NCBI RefSeq assembly: GCF_003611735.1
Contig: NZ_RAWG01000057.1
Span: 1 to 41,773 of the forward strand
DNA from: Corallococcus sicarius
GTDB taxonomy: Bacteria; Myxococcota; Myxococcia; Myxococcales; Myxococcaceae
Reading direction: 5' to 3'
Length of the DNA stretch: 41,773 bases
Position 1 is the first letter of the stretch; every line of letters begins with the position of its first letter. The notes under the pieces are model-generated. The model did not search any database, had not been told where the DNA came from, and saw only the letters and a list, made by a program, of their open reading frames with translations. Made by a program: the position numbers and the translations under genes. Positions 26,590 through 34,841 of the stretch are shown in pieces.

Positions 26590-26894
26590 GGGGCGGCAGC
26601 TTCCCCGGCCCCGGGTCCGGCGCGCAAGCCACGGACCCTACGCCGCGAGTGGCCGCGGGAACGCCCGGAAGGGCCTGCGGGACACTTGAGGCTACCGCCC
26701 CACACGAACCCAGCTCGGCCTCCACCGTGGCCAGCGCCGAAGCCACCTCGGCCGCGGCCTCCTCGGGCCGGGAGAGGGCTCCCGAAGCATGAAGGGACCC
26801 AGGGTGTCAGGAGTTGCCGGCCGTTTCGGGGGGAGCCGGCCGCACCGTCACGCGGGCTCGTTCGCGCTGCCCCTTCGCCCCCCCTCGGGTCCGC
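26590..26894. other. Spacer with a possible coding remnant
   Basis: On the minus strand around 26690-26790 one frame reads PEEAAAEVASALATVEAELGSCGAV, which looks protein-like, but it has no convincing start and its continuation is Pro/Arg-rich. Nothing else was identified. Two GCCGGC-containing arms near 26817-26843 could form a hairpin just after the MopE-like gene's stop. Confidence 0.3.
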
Positions 26895-28013
26895 TCAGCC
26901 ACACGTCCTGTTGGACTGGCACGTGCCGGGCGCCCCGTTGGCCCTCGTGCACGCGGTGCCCTGCGGGCAGTCCGCGGAGTCCGAGCAGTCCGTGCCGTTG
27001 TTACCGTCATTGTCGATGCGATCGTTGCAGACGGTCTCCTTGCGCACGCAGTTCGTGAATATGCAGCCGGGGCCGCACGAGCCGCTCACGCAGTTGGCGT
27101 CCGCGTTGCCGGCCTTGCAGTCGATGCGTCCGTCGCCGTTGTCGTCCACGCTGTTGGCGCAGTCCGTCTCGCGCGACTGCCCGCCCATGCAGATGGCCGA
27201 GGGCACCTGGCCCGCGGGCTGGCGGATGATGACGCCCTCGCAGTCCGCGACGTCCGCGCAGTCCGCGCCATGGTTGCCGTCATTGTCGACGTTGTCGTTG
27301 CAGAGCGTCTCCGTGCGCGCCGTGCCGGTGCACACGCAGCCGGCGCCACACGCCTGGGTGTCGCAGTCCAGGTCGTCGCAGTCCGCGCCCACGTTGCCGC
27401 CGTTGTCGAGCCCGTCGTCGCAGAGGGTCTCCTTCGGCAGCAGGCCGGTGCACGTGCAGCCCATGCCGCACGAGGCCCCGTCGCAGTCGGGGTCCACGCA
27501 GTCCCTGGAGCCGTCTCCGTCGTCATCATTGGCGTTGTCACACGCGAACTCGGCCCTGCGGGTATTGCGGCAGGTGCAGCCGGCGCCGCACGACTGGTCG
27601 TTGCAGCTCGACTCCTCGCAATCCACCAGGCTGTTGCCGTTGTCGTCGGCGCCGTTGGAGCAACTCGTCTCCGTGCGCAGCTCGCACTTGCCGGCGACGC
27701 ACGCCTCCTGCAGCGTGCAGGGGTGGTTGCACTGGCCGCAGTGCTGGGCGCTCGTCTGCAGGTCGAAGTCCTCGTCCACCTGGCCGTCGCAGTCGTCGTC
27801 CACGCCGTTGCACTCCTCGGCGTGGGGCAGGCAGCAGGATCGCTCGGTGGTGCCCGGCCGCGTGGCGCACACCCCGCCCTCCGTCACGCAGTCCGAGTCC
27901 TGGGCGCACGTGGAGGGCAGCTCGTCCGGGGACTCCGCCGTGCAGCCCAGGGCGGCACAGGCGAGCAACAGGCAACACAGCAGGCGCGCGAGCAGCAGAC
28001 TGGCGTTGTTCAT
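26895..28013 (-). CDS. Lipoprotein with repeated Asp-rich metal-binding motifs (MopE / thrombospondin-3-like)
   Basis: The protein has 372 residues from the ATG at 28013, which has GGGAGGG upstream. The signal peptide ends at a lipobox, ALGC, with Cys near 21. The mature protein is Cys- and Asp-rich and consists of about seven repeats of the form C-N/D-D/N-x-x-D-N/D-D-G-N-x-x-x-D-C-x-D-x-x-C, each followed by a CGxGCxC unit. The D-x-D-x-D-G core is a calcium-binding pattern like that of MopE and thrombospondin type 3 repeats. It is likely a disulfide-stabilised, calcium-binding surface protein. Myxobacteria have many paralogues; the role is unknown. Confidence 0.83.
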   Translation of the reverse strand: MNNASLLLARLLCCLLLACAALGCTAESPDELPSTCAQDSDCVTEGGVCATRPGTTERSCCLPHAEECNGVDDDCDGQVDEDFDLQTSAQHCGQCNHPCTLQEACVAGKCELRTETSCSNGADDNGNSLVDCEESSCNDQSCGAGCTCRNTRRAEFACDNANDDDGDGSRDCVDPDCDGASCGMGCTCTGLLPKETLCDDGLDNGGNVGADCDDLDCDTQACGAGCVCTGTARTETLCNDNVDNDGNHGADCADVADCEGVIIRQPAGQVPSAICMGGQSRETDCANSVDDNGDGRIDCKAGNADANCVSGSCGPGCIFTNCVRKETVCNDRIDNDGNNGTDCSDSADCPQGTACTRANGAPGTCQSNRTCG

Positions 28014-28543
28014 GTTACGTCCCTCCCGGGGTCGCGTGAGTCGTGGCCCGGCACGTGATGCCGACAAAGCAAGACGGGCGCCAATCCGCTGCTCACGGCG
28101 GTCCGGGGTGTTTCGTGGGGCAGGTGCCGCGCGCCGTGCTCCCGCTGCGTGCGCGCCGCACGCAACATGCGTCGCATCCGCACGCAGTTGCGCCCCAAGG
28201 GCGTGCGCAGGTTCCACTCCTTGCCTGCGCGCACACCCTGCCCCATGTGGGCTGCTTCTCTCACCCCACCTGTCGCTGCGCTCCCAGGCCCTTGGCGTTT
28301 CGGAGCTCGTTCAGGCGGCTCACACGTCGAGCAGGGCCCGCAGGTCCTCGAAGTACAGGACGAATGGGGGCCCTCTTGAGGGCGGCGGGCGGGGACGGCC
28401 GCGCTTCGGCACGCGCTCAAGGTGAGTCCGGATCCACCTGTATCGATCGCTGCCACGGGTGGAGAGAGAGGGCGGCCGGCGCATCCTTCGCGCTAGGGTG
28501 CGAGCATCGCCGCCGTTGCTCGCGGTGCGGAGGTTCAAGAACC
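28014..28543. other. 530-base divergent spacer with one coding remnant
   Basis: The gap separates the leftward MopE-like gene from the rightward gene at 28544. On the minus strand at 28320-28440 the sequence reads RYRWIRTHLERVPKRGRPRPPP and ends PFVLYFEDLRALLDV and a stop, which looks like the tail of a lost protein; a 72-residue reading from the ATG at 28538 is possible but would overlap the divergent promoter. TAGGGT near 28494 may be a -10 box for the rightward gene. No RNA gene was seen. Confidence 0.35.
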
Positions 28544-30157
28544 GTGGCGTTCATGTACAAATTCGTCAACCGGGACGACGAGCTCGATGAGGCGATGGGC
28601 GGCGACAGCTTTTTTGCCCTGGCTCAAGCGAACAACAATGTCTTCGCGAAGATCCTGAAGATCTTCCTCGCGTACAAGGAAGAGTATGCGAAGCACACCG
28701 TCGTCGAGGAAGGCGTCCACTACGTCTCCATGCTGGAGCTGTTCAACAACCTGCTCGGCAACAGTGATGTCGCGCTGAATGATGAGAACATCGCGGCGGA
28801 GTTGTTCACGGGCACCTCCGCCGCGACGGCCCGTACCATCACCGGGGAGATGAGCGCGGGTACGTTCCTCACCCGACTCAATTCCGCCATCGACGCCACG
28901 GCGGAGTCCTTCCGCGTGAACCTCGAAGCGCTCCGCAGTTCCTTCAAGGAGACGTACCGCCACAAGGACATCATCGCGCTGCTGAGCAAGACCCAGGTGG
29001 TCACCAAGAAGGGCCTCGTGAAGTCGCGCGTCTTCGAGACGGCGTACATCCTGGATCGCATCCTCGACAGGAAGCGATTCCTCGCGACGTCGCTGTTGCT
29101 CGGAATCATGCACGTCGCGCGATTCCAGACGCACAAGGACAAGGACACGCTTCGCCCCTTCTACAACCAGGGGTCCGCGCTCTTCACCCTGCTCACGTTC
29201 TCCTTTACGCCGGCCTTCAGCGTCGAGGAGAGAAGTGCGTGGGAGAAGCAAGCCCTGACCTTTCTCAAGAAGGCACTGCGGGACAGCACCTTCTCGAAGG
29301 AAGAGCTCAACGAGGGGCTGCTTGCAAAGGGCATGGGAGAGGCCTGGGCGGACCAGTTGGCCACCCAGCTGGCGCCGAAGGGGGCAGATGGTGTGCGGGC
29401 CGAGATCGCCACGTGGGAGAAGCGGATCGCCGGCTACGACAAGCGCCTCCAGTCGTTGAAGTCGGATCAGATCCAATATGGCTGGAAGATCTTCGGCTCG
29501 TGTCTGGGGATTGACAATGAACTCCTGCCGACCACCTATGCCGAAGCCTCCCAGATGTGGGGGGAGTTCACCGACCCCGGTTACGCGCGTGTGGTCAGCG
29601 CGGGCAGCCCGTCACCGAAGGGCCGGCTGGACATCCTGGACACCTTCGACAAGGCACTGAGCACGGATTCCGCCTGGGACAAGGCGGACTTCGGGAGCTT
29701 CGGGCTGACGCTCAAAGGCAGTTGGATCCCCACCCTGCCGTATGTCGGCCCCGTGGCGCGGCTTGTCGGCTGGTACACGTCGAGCAACCACGCCGGGCTG
29801 ACGTGCAGCGGCTGCAGGACCGTGCATGGCAGCCGGGTGAGTCTGGTCCGGCTGTGGCACCGCTGCTCGGCGTGCAAGAAGGTCTACTGCGCGCACTGCG
29901 CCTCGGGGATGACGATCTACGCGGAGCTGGGGGTGGGCACCGTGGGCGCCGTGAGCGCGATGGGCGCGGCGGGCGTGGTGACCGCGGCGGGCGGGTGGTG
30001 GATGGCCCTGGGCTCCATCGTCGCCACCACGGCCTACTCGGCGACCGTTGGCTGGCTGGCCGGCGCGGTCACCACCCGGGTCACCACCGGGGCCGTCTCG
30101 TACTTCAAGCCGCGCAAGTGCAAGTCCTGCGGCATCCAGACCGAGGCGCTCGCCTGA
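28544..30157 (+). CDS. Orphan protein with C-terminal zinc fingers and a glycine-rich membrane segment
   Basis: The GTG at 28544 has GGAGG ten bases upstream and gives 537 residues; the ATG at 28553 is the alternative. The first 330 residues are helical and soluble with charged amphipathic stretches (DELDEAMGGDSFFALAQANNN; RVFETAYILDRILDRKRF). Near residue 410 a possible short hydrophobic segment appears. Residues about 420-450 carry CSGC, CSAC and CAHC spaced like a double zinc knuckle. A Gly/Ala/Val-rich segment of about 50 residues follows, with small-residue spacing like a glycine zipper, then a last CKSC pair. The layout, zinc site then membrane-inserting hairpin, is unlike families I know. 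A pore-forming or membrane-remodelling role is speculation. It is followed by a 294-base gap before the DyP gene group. Confidence 0.8.
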   Translation: MAFMYKFVNRDDELDEAMGGDSFFALAQANNNVFAKILKIFLAYKEEYAKHTVVEEGVHYVSMLELFNNLLGNSDVALNDENIAAELFTGTSAATARTITGEMSAGTFLTRLNSAIDATAESFRVNLEALRSSFKETYRHKDIIALLSKTQVVTKKGLVKSRVFETAYILDRILDRKRFLATSLLLGIMHVARFQTHKDKDTLRPFYNQGSALFTLLTFSFTPAFSVEERSAWEKQALTFLKKALRDSTFSKEELNEGLLAKGMGEAWADQLATQLAPKGADGVRAEIATWEKRIAGYDKRLQSLKSDQIQYGWKIFGSCLGIDNELLPTTYAEASQMWGEFTDPGYARVVSAGSPSPKGRLDILDTFDKALSTDSAWDKADFGSFGLTLKGSWIPTLPYVGPVARLVGWYTSSNHAGLTCSGCRTVHGSRVSLVRLWHRCSACKKVYCAHCASGMTIYAELGVGTVGAVSAMGAAGVVTAAGGWWMALGSIVATTAYSATVGWLAGAVTTRVTTGAVSYFKPRKCKSCGIQTEALA

Positions 30158-30451
30158 AGAAGCCCCCAGCCTCCCGTCAGCATGCGGCCGGACTGGCGCC
30201 AGGGCGCATCCACAGCAATGGCGGGGCTCCGTTTGGCGCCACGCTTGACCACCATTTTGCCGCCATCGTCGAGCGCCTCGACGAAGACGATGAAGACGCC
30301 CCTCCGTCCGACCGCCTCTTTCCCGTGGCCATCGGGACGGGGGCCCCGCCTTGCTACTCCTCGTGTGCTCCTCCGCTCGAAAGCGATGGCGCCCTTGCTG
30401 ATTCCGGGATCCACCACGAACTTGAAGTGTCCGAGCAAAGGGAGCCCCTCG
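30158..30451. other. 294-base gap with competing open frames
   Basis: Both strands stay open here. On the minus strand a frame reads LPLLGHFKFVVDPGISKGAIAFERR ... VFIVFVEALDDGGKMVVKRGAKR; on the plus strand another reads GATLDHHFAAIVERLDEDDEDAPP. These are complementary over part of their length, so at most one is real. No strong start site supports either. The promoter of the gene at 30452 probably lies in the last 100 bases. Confidence 0.3.
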
Positions 30452-30985
30452 ATGGAGATCAAGCCCCAGGCCGTGGCCATACCCAGGTCGACCGAGCACC
30501 TCGAAAGGGGGAAGTACGGTCCGATTTTTCCGAAGACGCCTGCCTGCTATGGCTTCACGATCGTCGCCAACGTCAAGCCCGGGCGCGCTGATACGATTCG
30601 CGGCTACGGCCAGAGGATCGCCGAAGCGCTCAAGGCCGACCCCGGCTTTCTCGCGCCGCTCAAGCTCCACTACCTGCGCTGGGTGCTCTTCGATGATGAC
30701 ACCCGGTTCATGTACCAGGGTATCTTCGACACCGATTTCGACAAATACACCGAGGACGCGGTCGTTCTCTTCACCAGGTCTGGAATCAACACCGCCTTCG
30801 AGAACCTCGAGGGTTTTCCCCTGGACTGGAAGACCAACACGCCTGCGTTCGTCAAATTCCTCCGAGACCATCAGTGCACCAGCTTTCTTGAGTATGGCGA
30901 ATACCCGTACTTCACGAGCGATGAGATCAAGAAGGCTCTGAAGCTCAAGGCCGCGTTCACCGAGATGCTCGAGCAGATGCAGTAG
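30452..30985 (+). CDS. Orphan 177-residue protein, possibly ferredoxin-like fold, first gene of the DyP group
   Basis: The ATG at 30452 has GGGAG upstream. No signal peptide or membrane segment is seen. Residues 45-130 alternate strands and helices (FTIVANVKPGRADTIRGYGQR; LHYLRWVLFDDDTRFMYQGIF; DKYTEDAVVLFTRSG), recalling the alpha/beta ferredoxin-like domain from which DyP peroxidases are built, but the heme ligands are absent. It ends nine bases before the GATase-like gene, so the two are probably co-transcribed. A role as a partner or small substrate-binding unit for the peroxidase is inference. No family name is offered. Confidence 0.75.
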   Translation: MEIKPQAVAIPRSTEHLERGKYGPIFPKTPACYGFTIVANVKPGRADTIRGYGQRIAEALKADPGFLAPLKLHYLRWVLFDDDTRFMYQGIFDTDFDKYTEDAVVLFTRSGINTAFENLEGFPLDWKTNTPAFVKFLRDHQCTSFLEYGEYPYFTSDEIKKALKLKAAFTEMLEQMQ

Positions 30986-30994
30986 GGGCCAGTC

Positions 30995-32011
30995 ATGAGC
31001 GAAGCGTTCGGGCGGACGTACAACCAGAACCACACGCCGAGGAAATACTCGAGGGGGCACCGGCGGGTCAGTGTCTACACGTCCTGGAGCTACCCCGGAG
31101 AAGCCAACCGGACGCCTGACGAAATGGACAATCGTTTCTCGACGATGGCCGAGGTCCGCCGGGTACTCTGGCCAGACTACGAGTCCCCCCAGTGGGCGGA
31201 CCCACTGAGGTTCCAACAGGGAGTCGCGGGCTCACTGGAGCTCTTCTTCTGGGCGTGGGTGAAGTTCCAGCAGGTGATGGAAGAGGTCACCGGGAACAAG
31301 GTCCCCATGTTTCAGCGGGTCGACCAGGCGGGCTTCACCCTGCCGCTCGACGAGCGGGTCCTCGCCGATGCGGACACCCTGCTCATCTTCGGTCTGGACC
31401 ACAACGTCACCGGGCAGGAGGCTGCCCCGGAGGAGATAGAAGCGGTCCGCGCATTCCTCGAGCGCGAAGGAACCTGTCTGGTGATCGGCCCGCACCACGA
31501 CGTCGGGCACTCGCCGGACCTGAAGGAGCGCGCCCTGGAATACGCCCACCATGGCGACGCGCTGGTGCCTCGTCAGCAACGCTTCGGCGGCTATACGCGC
31601 TCGCTGATGAAGGGGCTGGGAATCCCTGTCGAGAATCGCTGGGGTCTCCGCCCCGCCGTCGTCGAAGGAACGAACCGAAGCGCCCCCTTGACGGTGATGG
31701 AAGAGCTGGACACGCGGGGCTGGCTCACCGGAGTCCAGAACTTCAACTTCCACCTGCACCTGCCGCACTACGCGGTCACGGCGGAGGATTCCCGTTCAGT
31801 CCGCGTCCTGGCGAAACAGCCCATCGACCGGACCCGGCCCCACCCCTTCACGAACGCGGGAAACACCGAGTTCAATGCGTTGGTGTGGCTGCCGCCGGGC
31901 GACGGCAGGGCTGGCGATGTGCTGGTAGCCGACTCCACCGTCTTCAGCACCTTGTTCGGGGCGGACGAGAGCCTCGTGCGCTTCTGGAAGAACCTCGCCA
32001 CGGCCCATTGA
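30995..32011 (+). CDS. Orphan protein with GATase-like (flavodoxin-like alpha/beta) domain
   Basis: The protein has 338 residues. No signal peptide or membrane span is visible. The middle shows alternating strands and helices with ADTLLIFGLDHNVTG, PEEIEAVRAFLEREGTCLVIGPHHDVGH and LMKGLGIPVENRWGL, a pattern like class I glutamine amidotransferase-like domains that are recruited as non-enzymatic modules. The usual nucleophilic Cys elbow is not evident. The C-terminal third includes FNFHLHLPHYAV and HPFTNAGNTEFNALVWLPP, rich in His. It lies between the orphan at 30452 and the DyP gene, with one base between its stop and the next ATG, so translation is likely coupled. The function is unknown. Confidence 0.75.
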   Translation: MSEAFGRTYNQNHTPRKYSRGHRRVSVYTSWSYPGEANRTPDEMDNRFSTMAEVRRVLWPDYESPQWADPLRFQQGVAGSLELFFWAWVKFQQVMEEVTGNKVPMFQRVDQAGFTLPLDERVLADADTLLIFGLDHNVTGQEAAPEEIEAVRAFLEREGTCLVIGPHHDVGHSPDLKERALEYAHHGDALVPRQQRFGGYTRSLMKGLGIPVENRWGLRPAVVEGTNRSAPLTVMEELDTRGWLTGVQNFNFHLHLPHYAVTAEDSRSVRVLAKQPIDRTRPHPFTNAGNTEFNALVWLPPGDGRAGDVLVADSTVFSTLFGADESLVRFWKNLATAH

Positions 32012-32012
32012 G

Positions 32013-33326
32013 ATGCTCGAACTTGACGACATCCAGAGCGGAGTGCTGCGGCCCCGGCCTTCTCCGTACGTCGCGACCTACATCCTCCTGCGAATCGACG
32101 ACCGGAGCGCGGGACGGGAGTTGATGCGGCGGCTCGGCTCGGCGGTGACCGCGGCCGCCCATCCGAGCAGCCCGACCTCCGATTGCTCGCTCAGCGTCGC
32201 GCTCACGTATCACGGGCTCGAGGCGCTGGGCGTACCGCGGGACTCCCTGGACACCTTCGCGTGGGAGTTCCGGCAGGGAATGGCCGCCCGGGCGAAGGCG
32301 CTGGGAGACGACGGCGAGAGCAGCCCCGAACATTGGGAACCGCCGCTGGGAACGAGCGATGTCCACGTCGTGCTGACAGCGCTTTCGCCGGATCAGGTCC
32401 AGCTCGAAGCCGCGCTGGAGCGCGCGCGCAAGGCCCTGAGCGAGCTTGGCGGCATCACGGCGATCTGGCGTCAGGACTGCCACGCCCTGAGCACCGGCAA
32501 GGAGCCGTTCGGATTCAAGGACGGCATCAGCCATCCGGCCGTCGAAGGCAGCGGCATTCCAGGAAGCAATCCCCACGAGGAGCCGCTCAAGGCAGGCGAG
32601 TTCGTCCTCGGCTACCCCGACGAAACGGGCGGCGTGTCCCCGAGGCCCCAGCCTGACGTCCTGGGGCGCAATGGAACGTACGTCGCCTTCCGCAAGCTTC
32701 ATCAGCGGGTGGCCACGTTCAGGCAGTACCTGAAGAACACCGCGAGCAGCCCGGAGGACGAAGAGCTCATGGCCGCGAAGATGATGGGGCGGTGGCGGAG
32801 CGGCGCGCCGCTGGCGCTGTGCCCCCACCACGACGCTCCCGACCTGGGCGCCGATGCGTCGCGCAACAATGACTTCCACTTCGCGGATGACCCGACCGGC
32901 TACAAGACGCCCCCCGCGTCGCACGTCCGGCGAGCGAACCCCCGCGATGCGTCCGTCGCCGGAGTGGTCAGGCTCCATCGGATGATCCGGCGCGGAACCG
33001 CCTACGGGCCCGAGCTGCCCGAGGGAGTCATCGAGGACGATGGCGCCGACCGGGGGTTGATGTTTGCCTTCATCGGCGCGCACCTCGGACGGCAGTTCGA
33101 GTTCGTGCAAGCCGAGTGGGTCAACGGCGGTGATTTCCTCGGGTTGGGAGATGCGAAGGACCCCGTCGCCGGCGCGAACGACGGGACCGGCGTGTTCTCA
33201 TTCCCGAAGCGGCCCATCCCCAGGCGTCTGCAAGGCCTGCCGCGGTTCGTGATCACGCGCGGAGGCGAGTACTGCTTCATGCCCGGGCTGAGAGCGCTGC
33301 GGTGGCTGGCGGAGCTGCGGACATGA
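32013..33326 (+). CDS. DyP-type (dye-decolorizing) heme peroxidase
   Basis: The protein has 437 residues. The diagnostic motif GFKDGISHP (GxxDG) lies near residue 166; its Asp assists peroxide cleavage. The expected proximal heme-binding His is in SHVRRANPRDA near residue 305 and the conserved Arg in RLHRMIRRGTAYG near 320. RGLMFAFIGAHLGRQFEFVQAEW and DPVAGANDGTG are also typical of this family. There is no signal peptide, so it acts in the cytoplasm or in an encapsulated form. DyP enzymes reduce H2O2 and oxidise aromatic or other bulky substrates. All key residues are present. Its stop overlaps the ATG of the flavoprotein gene. Confidence 0.93.
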   Translation: MLELDDIQSGVLRPRPSPYVATYILLRIDDRSAGRELMRRLGSAVTAAAHPSSPTSDCSLSVALTYHGLEALGVPRDSLDTFAWEFRQGMAARAKALGDDGESSPEHWEPPLGTSDVHVVLTALSPDQVQLEAALERARKALSELGGITAIWRQDCHALSTGKEPFGFKDGISHPAVEGSGIPGSNPHEEPLKAGEFVLGYPDETGGVSPRPQPDVLGRNGTYVAFRKLHQRVATFRQYLKNTASSPEDEELMAAKMMGRWRSGAPLALCPHHDAPDLGADASRNNDFHFADDPTGYKTPPASHVRRANPRDASVAGVVRLHRMIRRGTAYGPELPEGVIEDDGADRGLMFAFIGAHLGRQFEFVQAEWVNGGDFLGLGDAKDPVAGANDGTGVFSFPKRPIPRRLQGLPRFVITRGGEYCFMPGLRALRWLAELRT

Positions 33327-34750
33327 ACGGACCGGCGAGCATGGACGTCGTGGTCATCGGTGCCGGCCCTGCGGGGCTGCTCGCGGCGCTCCGCGCTGGC
33401 GACCTGGGCGCCCGGACCGCCCTCGTCACTCGCGACGAGTTCGGCGGCATGGCGGCCCACGACGGACCGGTGCCGGTGAGGACGCTGGCGCAGGCGGCAC
33501 GGCTGCTCCGCGACGCCCGGCAACTGGGGCGCTATGGCATCTCCGTGTCCGAGCCCGTGCTGGACTACGCGCGACTGCTCACCCGGGTGCGCGAGGTGGC
33601 CGGCGACGTTCGCGCTCAGGCGGCCCTGCGCGAACAGATTGCCGCAGCGGGGGTCACCGTGCACGAGCACGCAGGCGCGGCGCGCTTCGTGGACCCACAC
33701 ACCCTCGAGACCCAGGGCGGGCTGCGATTGCGAGCGGAGAAGTTCATCCTCTGCTCCGGCGGCGTGAGCCGGCGCCTCCCGATCCCGGGATTCGAGTTCA
33801 CGGCGACCCACAGCGATGCGTGGAGCCTGACCGCTGTTCCGCCGACGATGGTGGTCGTCGGCGGTGGCGCCACGGGAGCCCAGGTCGCGTCGATCTTCAC
33901 GGCGTTCGGCACGCGGGTACAGCTCTTCGAGGCGGGAGCGCGCATCCTGCCGACCGAGGACGAGGATGTGTCCACCGCTGTCGCGGAGTCCTTTCGTCAG
34001 GCCGGCATGGTGGTGCGCGAGGCCTTTGGCTCGATTGAGCGCTTTGAAAGGACGCCGGGGGGCGTGCGGATGGTCTTCTCCCGGGACGGCGCGCGAGACA
34101 GCGCCGAGGCCGCGCTCGTCGTCGTCGCAGTGGGCTGGACGGCCAACACCTCCGCGCTCAACCTCGCGGCCGCGGGCGTCGAGACCGACTCGCGAGGTTT
34201 CGTGCGCGTCGACGCCCATCTGCGAACCTCCGCGCCGCACATCTTCGCCGCGGGAGACGTGACCGGGCGCATGATGCTGGTCCCCCAGGCGATGCAGGAC
34301 GGGTTCGTCGCAGGCACCAACACGGCGAACACGCCGATGATCGCCGTCACGGACGGGGTGTCTCCGATTGGCAGCTTCACCGATCCCGAATACGCGCAAG
34401 CGGGCCTGACCGAAGCGAAGGCGCGTCAAACGCACGACGTCGTCGTGGCGGTGGTGCGCTTCGACTCGACGACGCGGACCCTCATCGATGGTCGGACGAC
34501 CGGGTTCTGCAAGCTCATCGTCGACCGCGCCACGCGGAGGATCCTCGGTTGCCACGTGGTGGGTGAGCGGGCGGTCGACCTGGTCCAGACGGCGGCGATC
34601 GCCATCGCGGCGGGGATGCGAGTGGATGAGCTGGCTCGCGTTCCGCTCTCGTTTCCCACCTATACCGGGGTCCTGGGGCGTGCGGCGGCCATCGCTGCCC
34701 GCCAGCTCCAGGTCGATGCGGATCGAGCACGCCTCGCGGAGCTTCTCTGA
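33323..34750 (+). CDS. FAD/NAD(P)-dependent oxidoreductase of the disulfide-reductase fold lacking the redox cysteines
   Basis: The protein has 475 residues from the ATG at 33323, which overlaps the DyP stop (ATGA). FAD site GAGPAG at about 14-19, NAD(P) site VVVGGGATGAQVAS near 176, the second FAD motif HIFAAGDVTG near 307, and a C-terminal dimerisation domain all match mercuric/dihydrolipoyl reductase-like proteins. The CxxxxC redox disulfide, normally GGTCLNxGCIPSK, reads GGMAAHDGPVPVR, so both cysteines are gone. The C-terminal His-Glu pair that works with the disulfide is also missing (FPTYTGVLGRAA). It should therefore pass electrons from NAD(P)H through FAD directly, plausibly to the DyP system. 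Partner and substrate are inferred only from the overlap. Confidence 0.9.
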   Translation: MNGPASMDVVVIGAGPAGLLAALRAGDLGARTALVTRDEFGGMAAHDGPVPVRTLAQAARLLRDARQLGRYGISVSEPVLDYARLLTRVREVAGDVRAQAALREQIAAAGVTVHEHAGAARFVDPHTLETQGGLRLRAEKFILCSGGVSRRLPIPGFEFTATHSDAWSLTAVPPTMVVVGGGATGAQVASIFTAFGTRVQLFEAGARILPTEDEDVSTAVAESFRQAGMVVREAFGSIERFERTPGGVRMVFSRDGARDSAEAALVVVAVGWTANTSALNLAAAGVETDSRGFVRVDAHLRTSAPHIFAAGDVTGRMMLVPQAMQDGFVAGTNTANTPMIAVTDGVSPIGSFTDPEYAQAGLTEAKARQTHDVVVAVVRFDSTTRTLIDGRTTGFCKLIVDRATRRILGCHVVGERAVDLVQTAAIAIAAGMRVDELARVPLSFPTYTGVLGRAAAIAARQLQVDADRARLAELL

Positions 34751-34794
34751 CGTGAAGGACCCCGTCGGGCTGCGCGCGCCGGTTGAGCATTCGA

Positions 34795-34832
34795 GCAAGA
34801 TTCTCCAAGTCTTCCTCCCCCTTCCCTGCTAG
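34795..34832 (+). promoter_or_regulatory. Predicted AraC box and promoter of the araC-family gene
   Basis: GCAAGATTCTCCAAG (34795-34809) is followed after 19 bases by CTAG (34829-34832), which lies within a -10-like region 13 bases before the ATG at 34842. The same 15 bases with the same 19-base spacing to CTAG occur upstream of the SRPBCC gene. The position suits a regulator overlapping or replacing the -35 box. Confidence 0.6.
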
Positions 34833-34841
34833 CCCGCGCTG

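Noticed and set aside
26895-28013. Regular spacing of short similar units considered as a CRISPR-like array
   Set aside because: The units are coding repeats of varying length in an Asp/Cys-rich lipoprotein, without constant repeats or unique spacers.
25762-28425. An 887-residue plus-strand frame over the lipoprotein and MopE-like genes
   Set aside because: It crosses two well-supported minus-strand genes, and its composition (Ser/Gln/Pro-rich) is that of the antisense of Cys/Asp repeats.
28544-34750. A phage-defence island including the orphan zinc protein and DyP group
   Set aside because: No nuclease, NTPase, reverse transcriptase or other defence hallmark is visible, and a 294-base gap separates the two parts. 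The idea was not supported.
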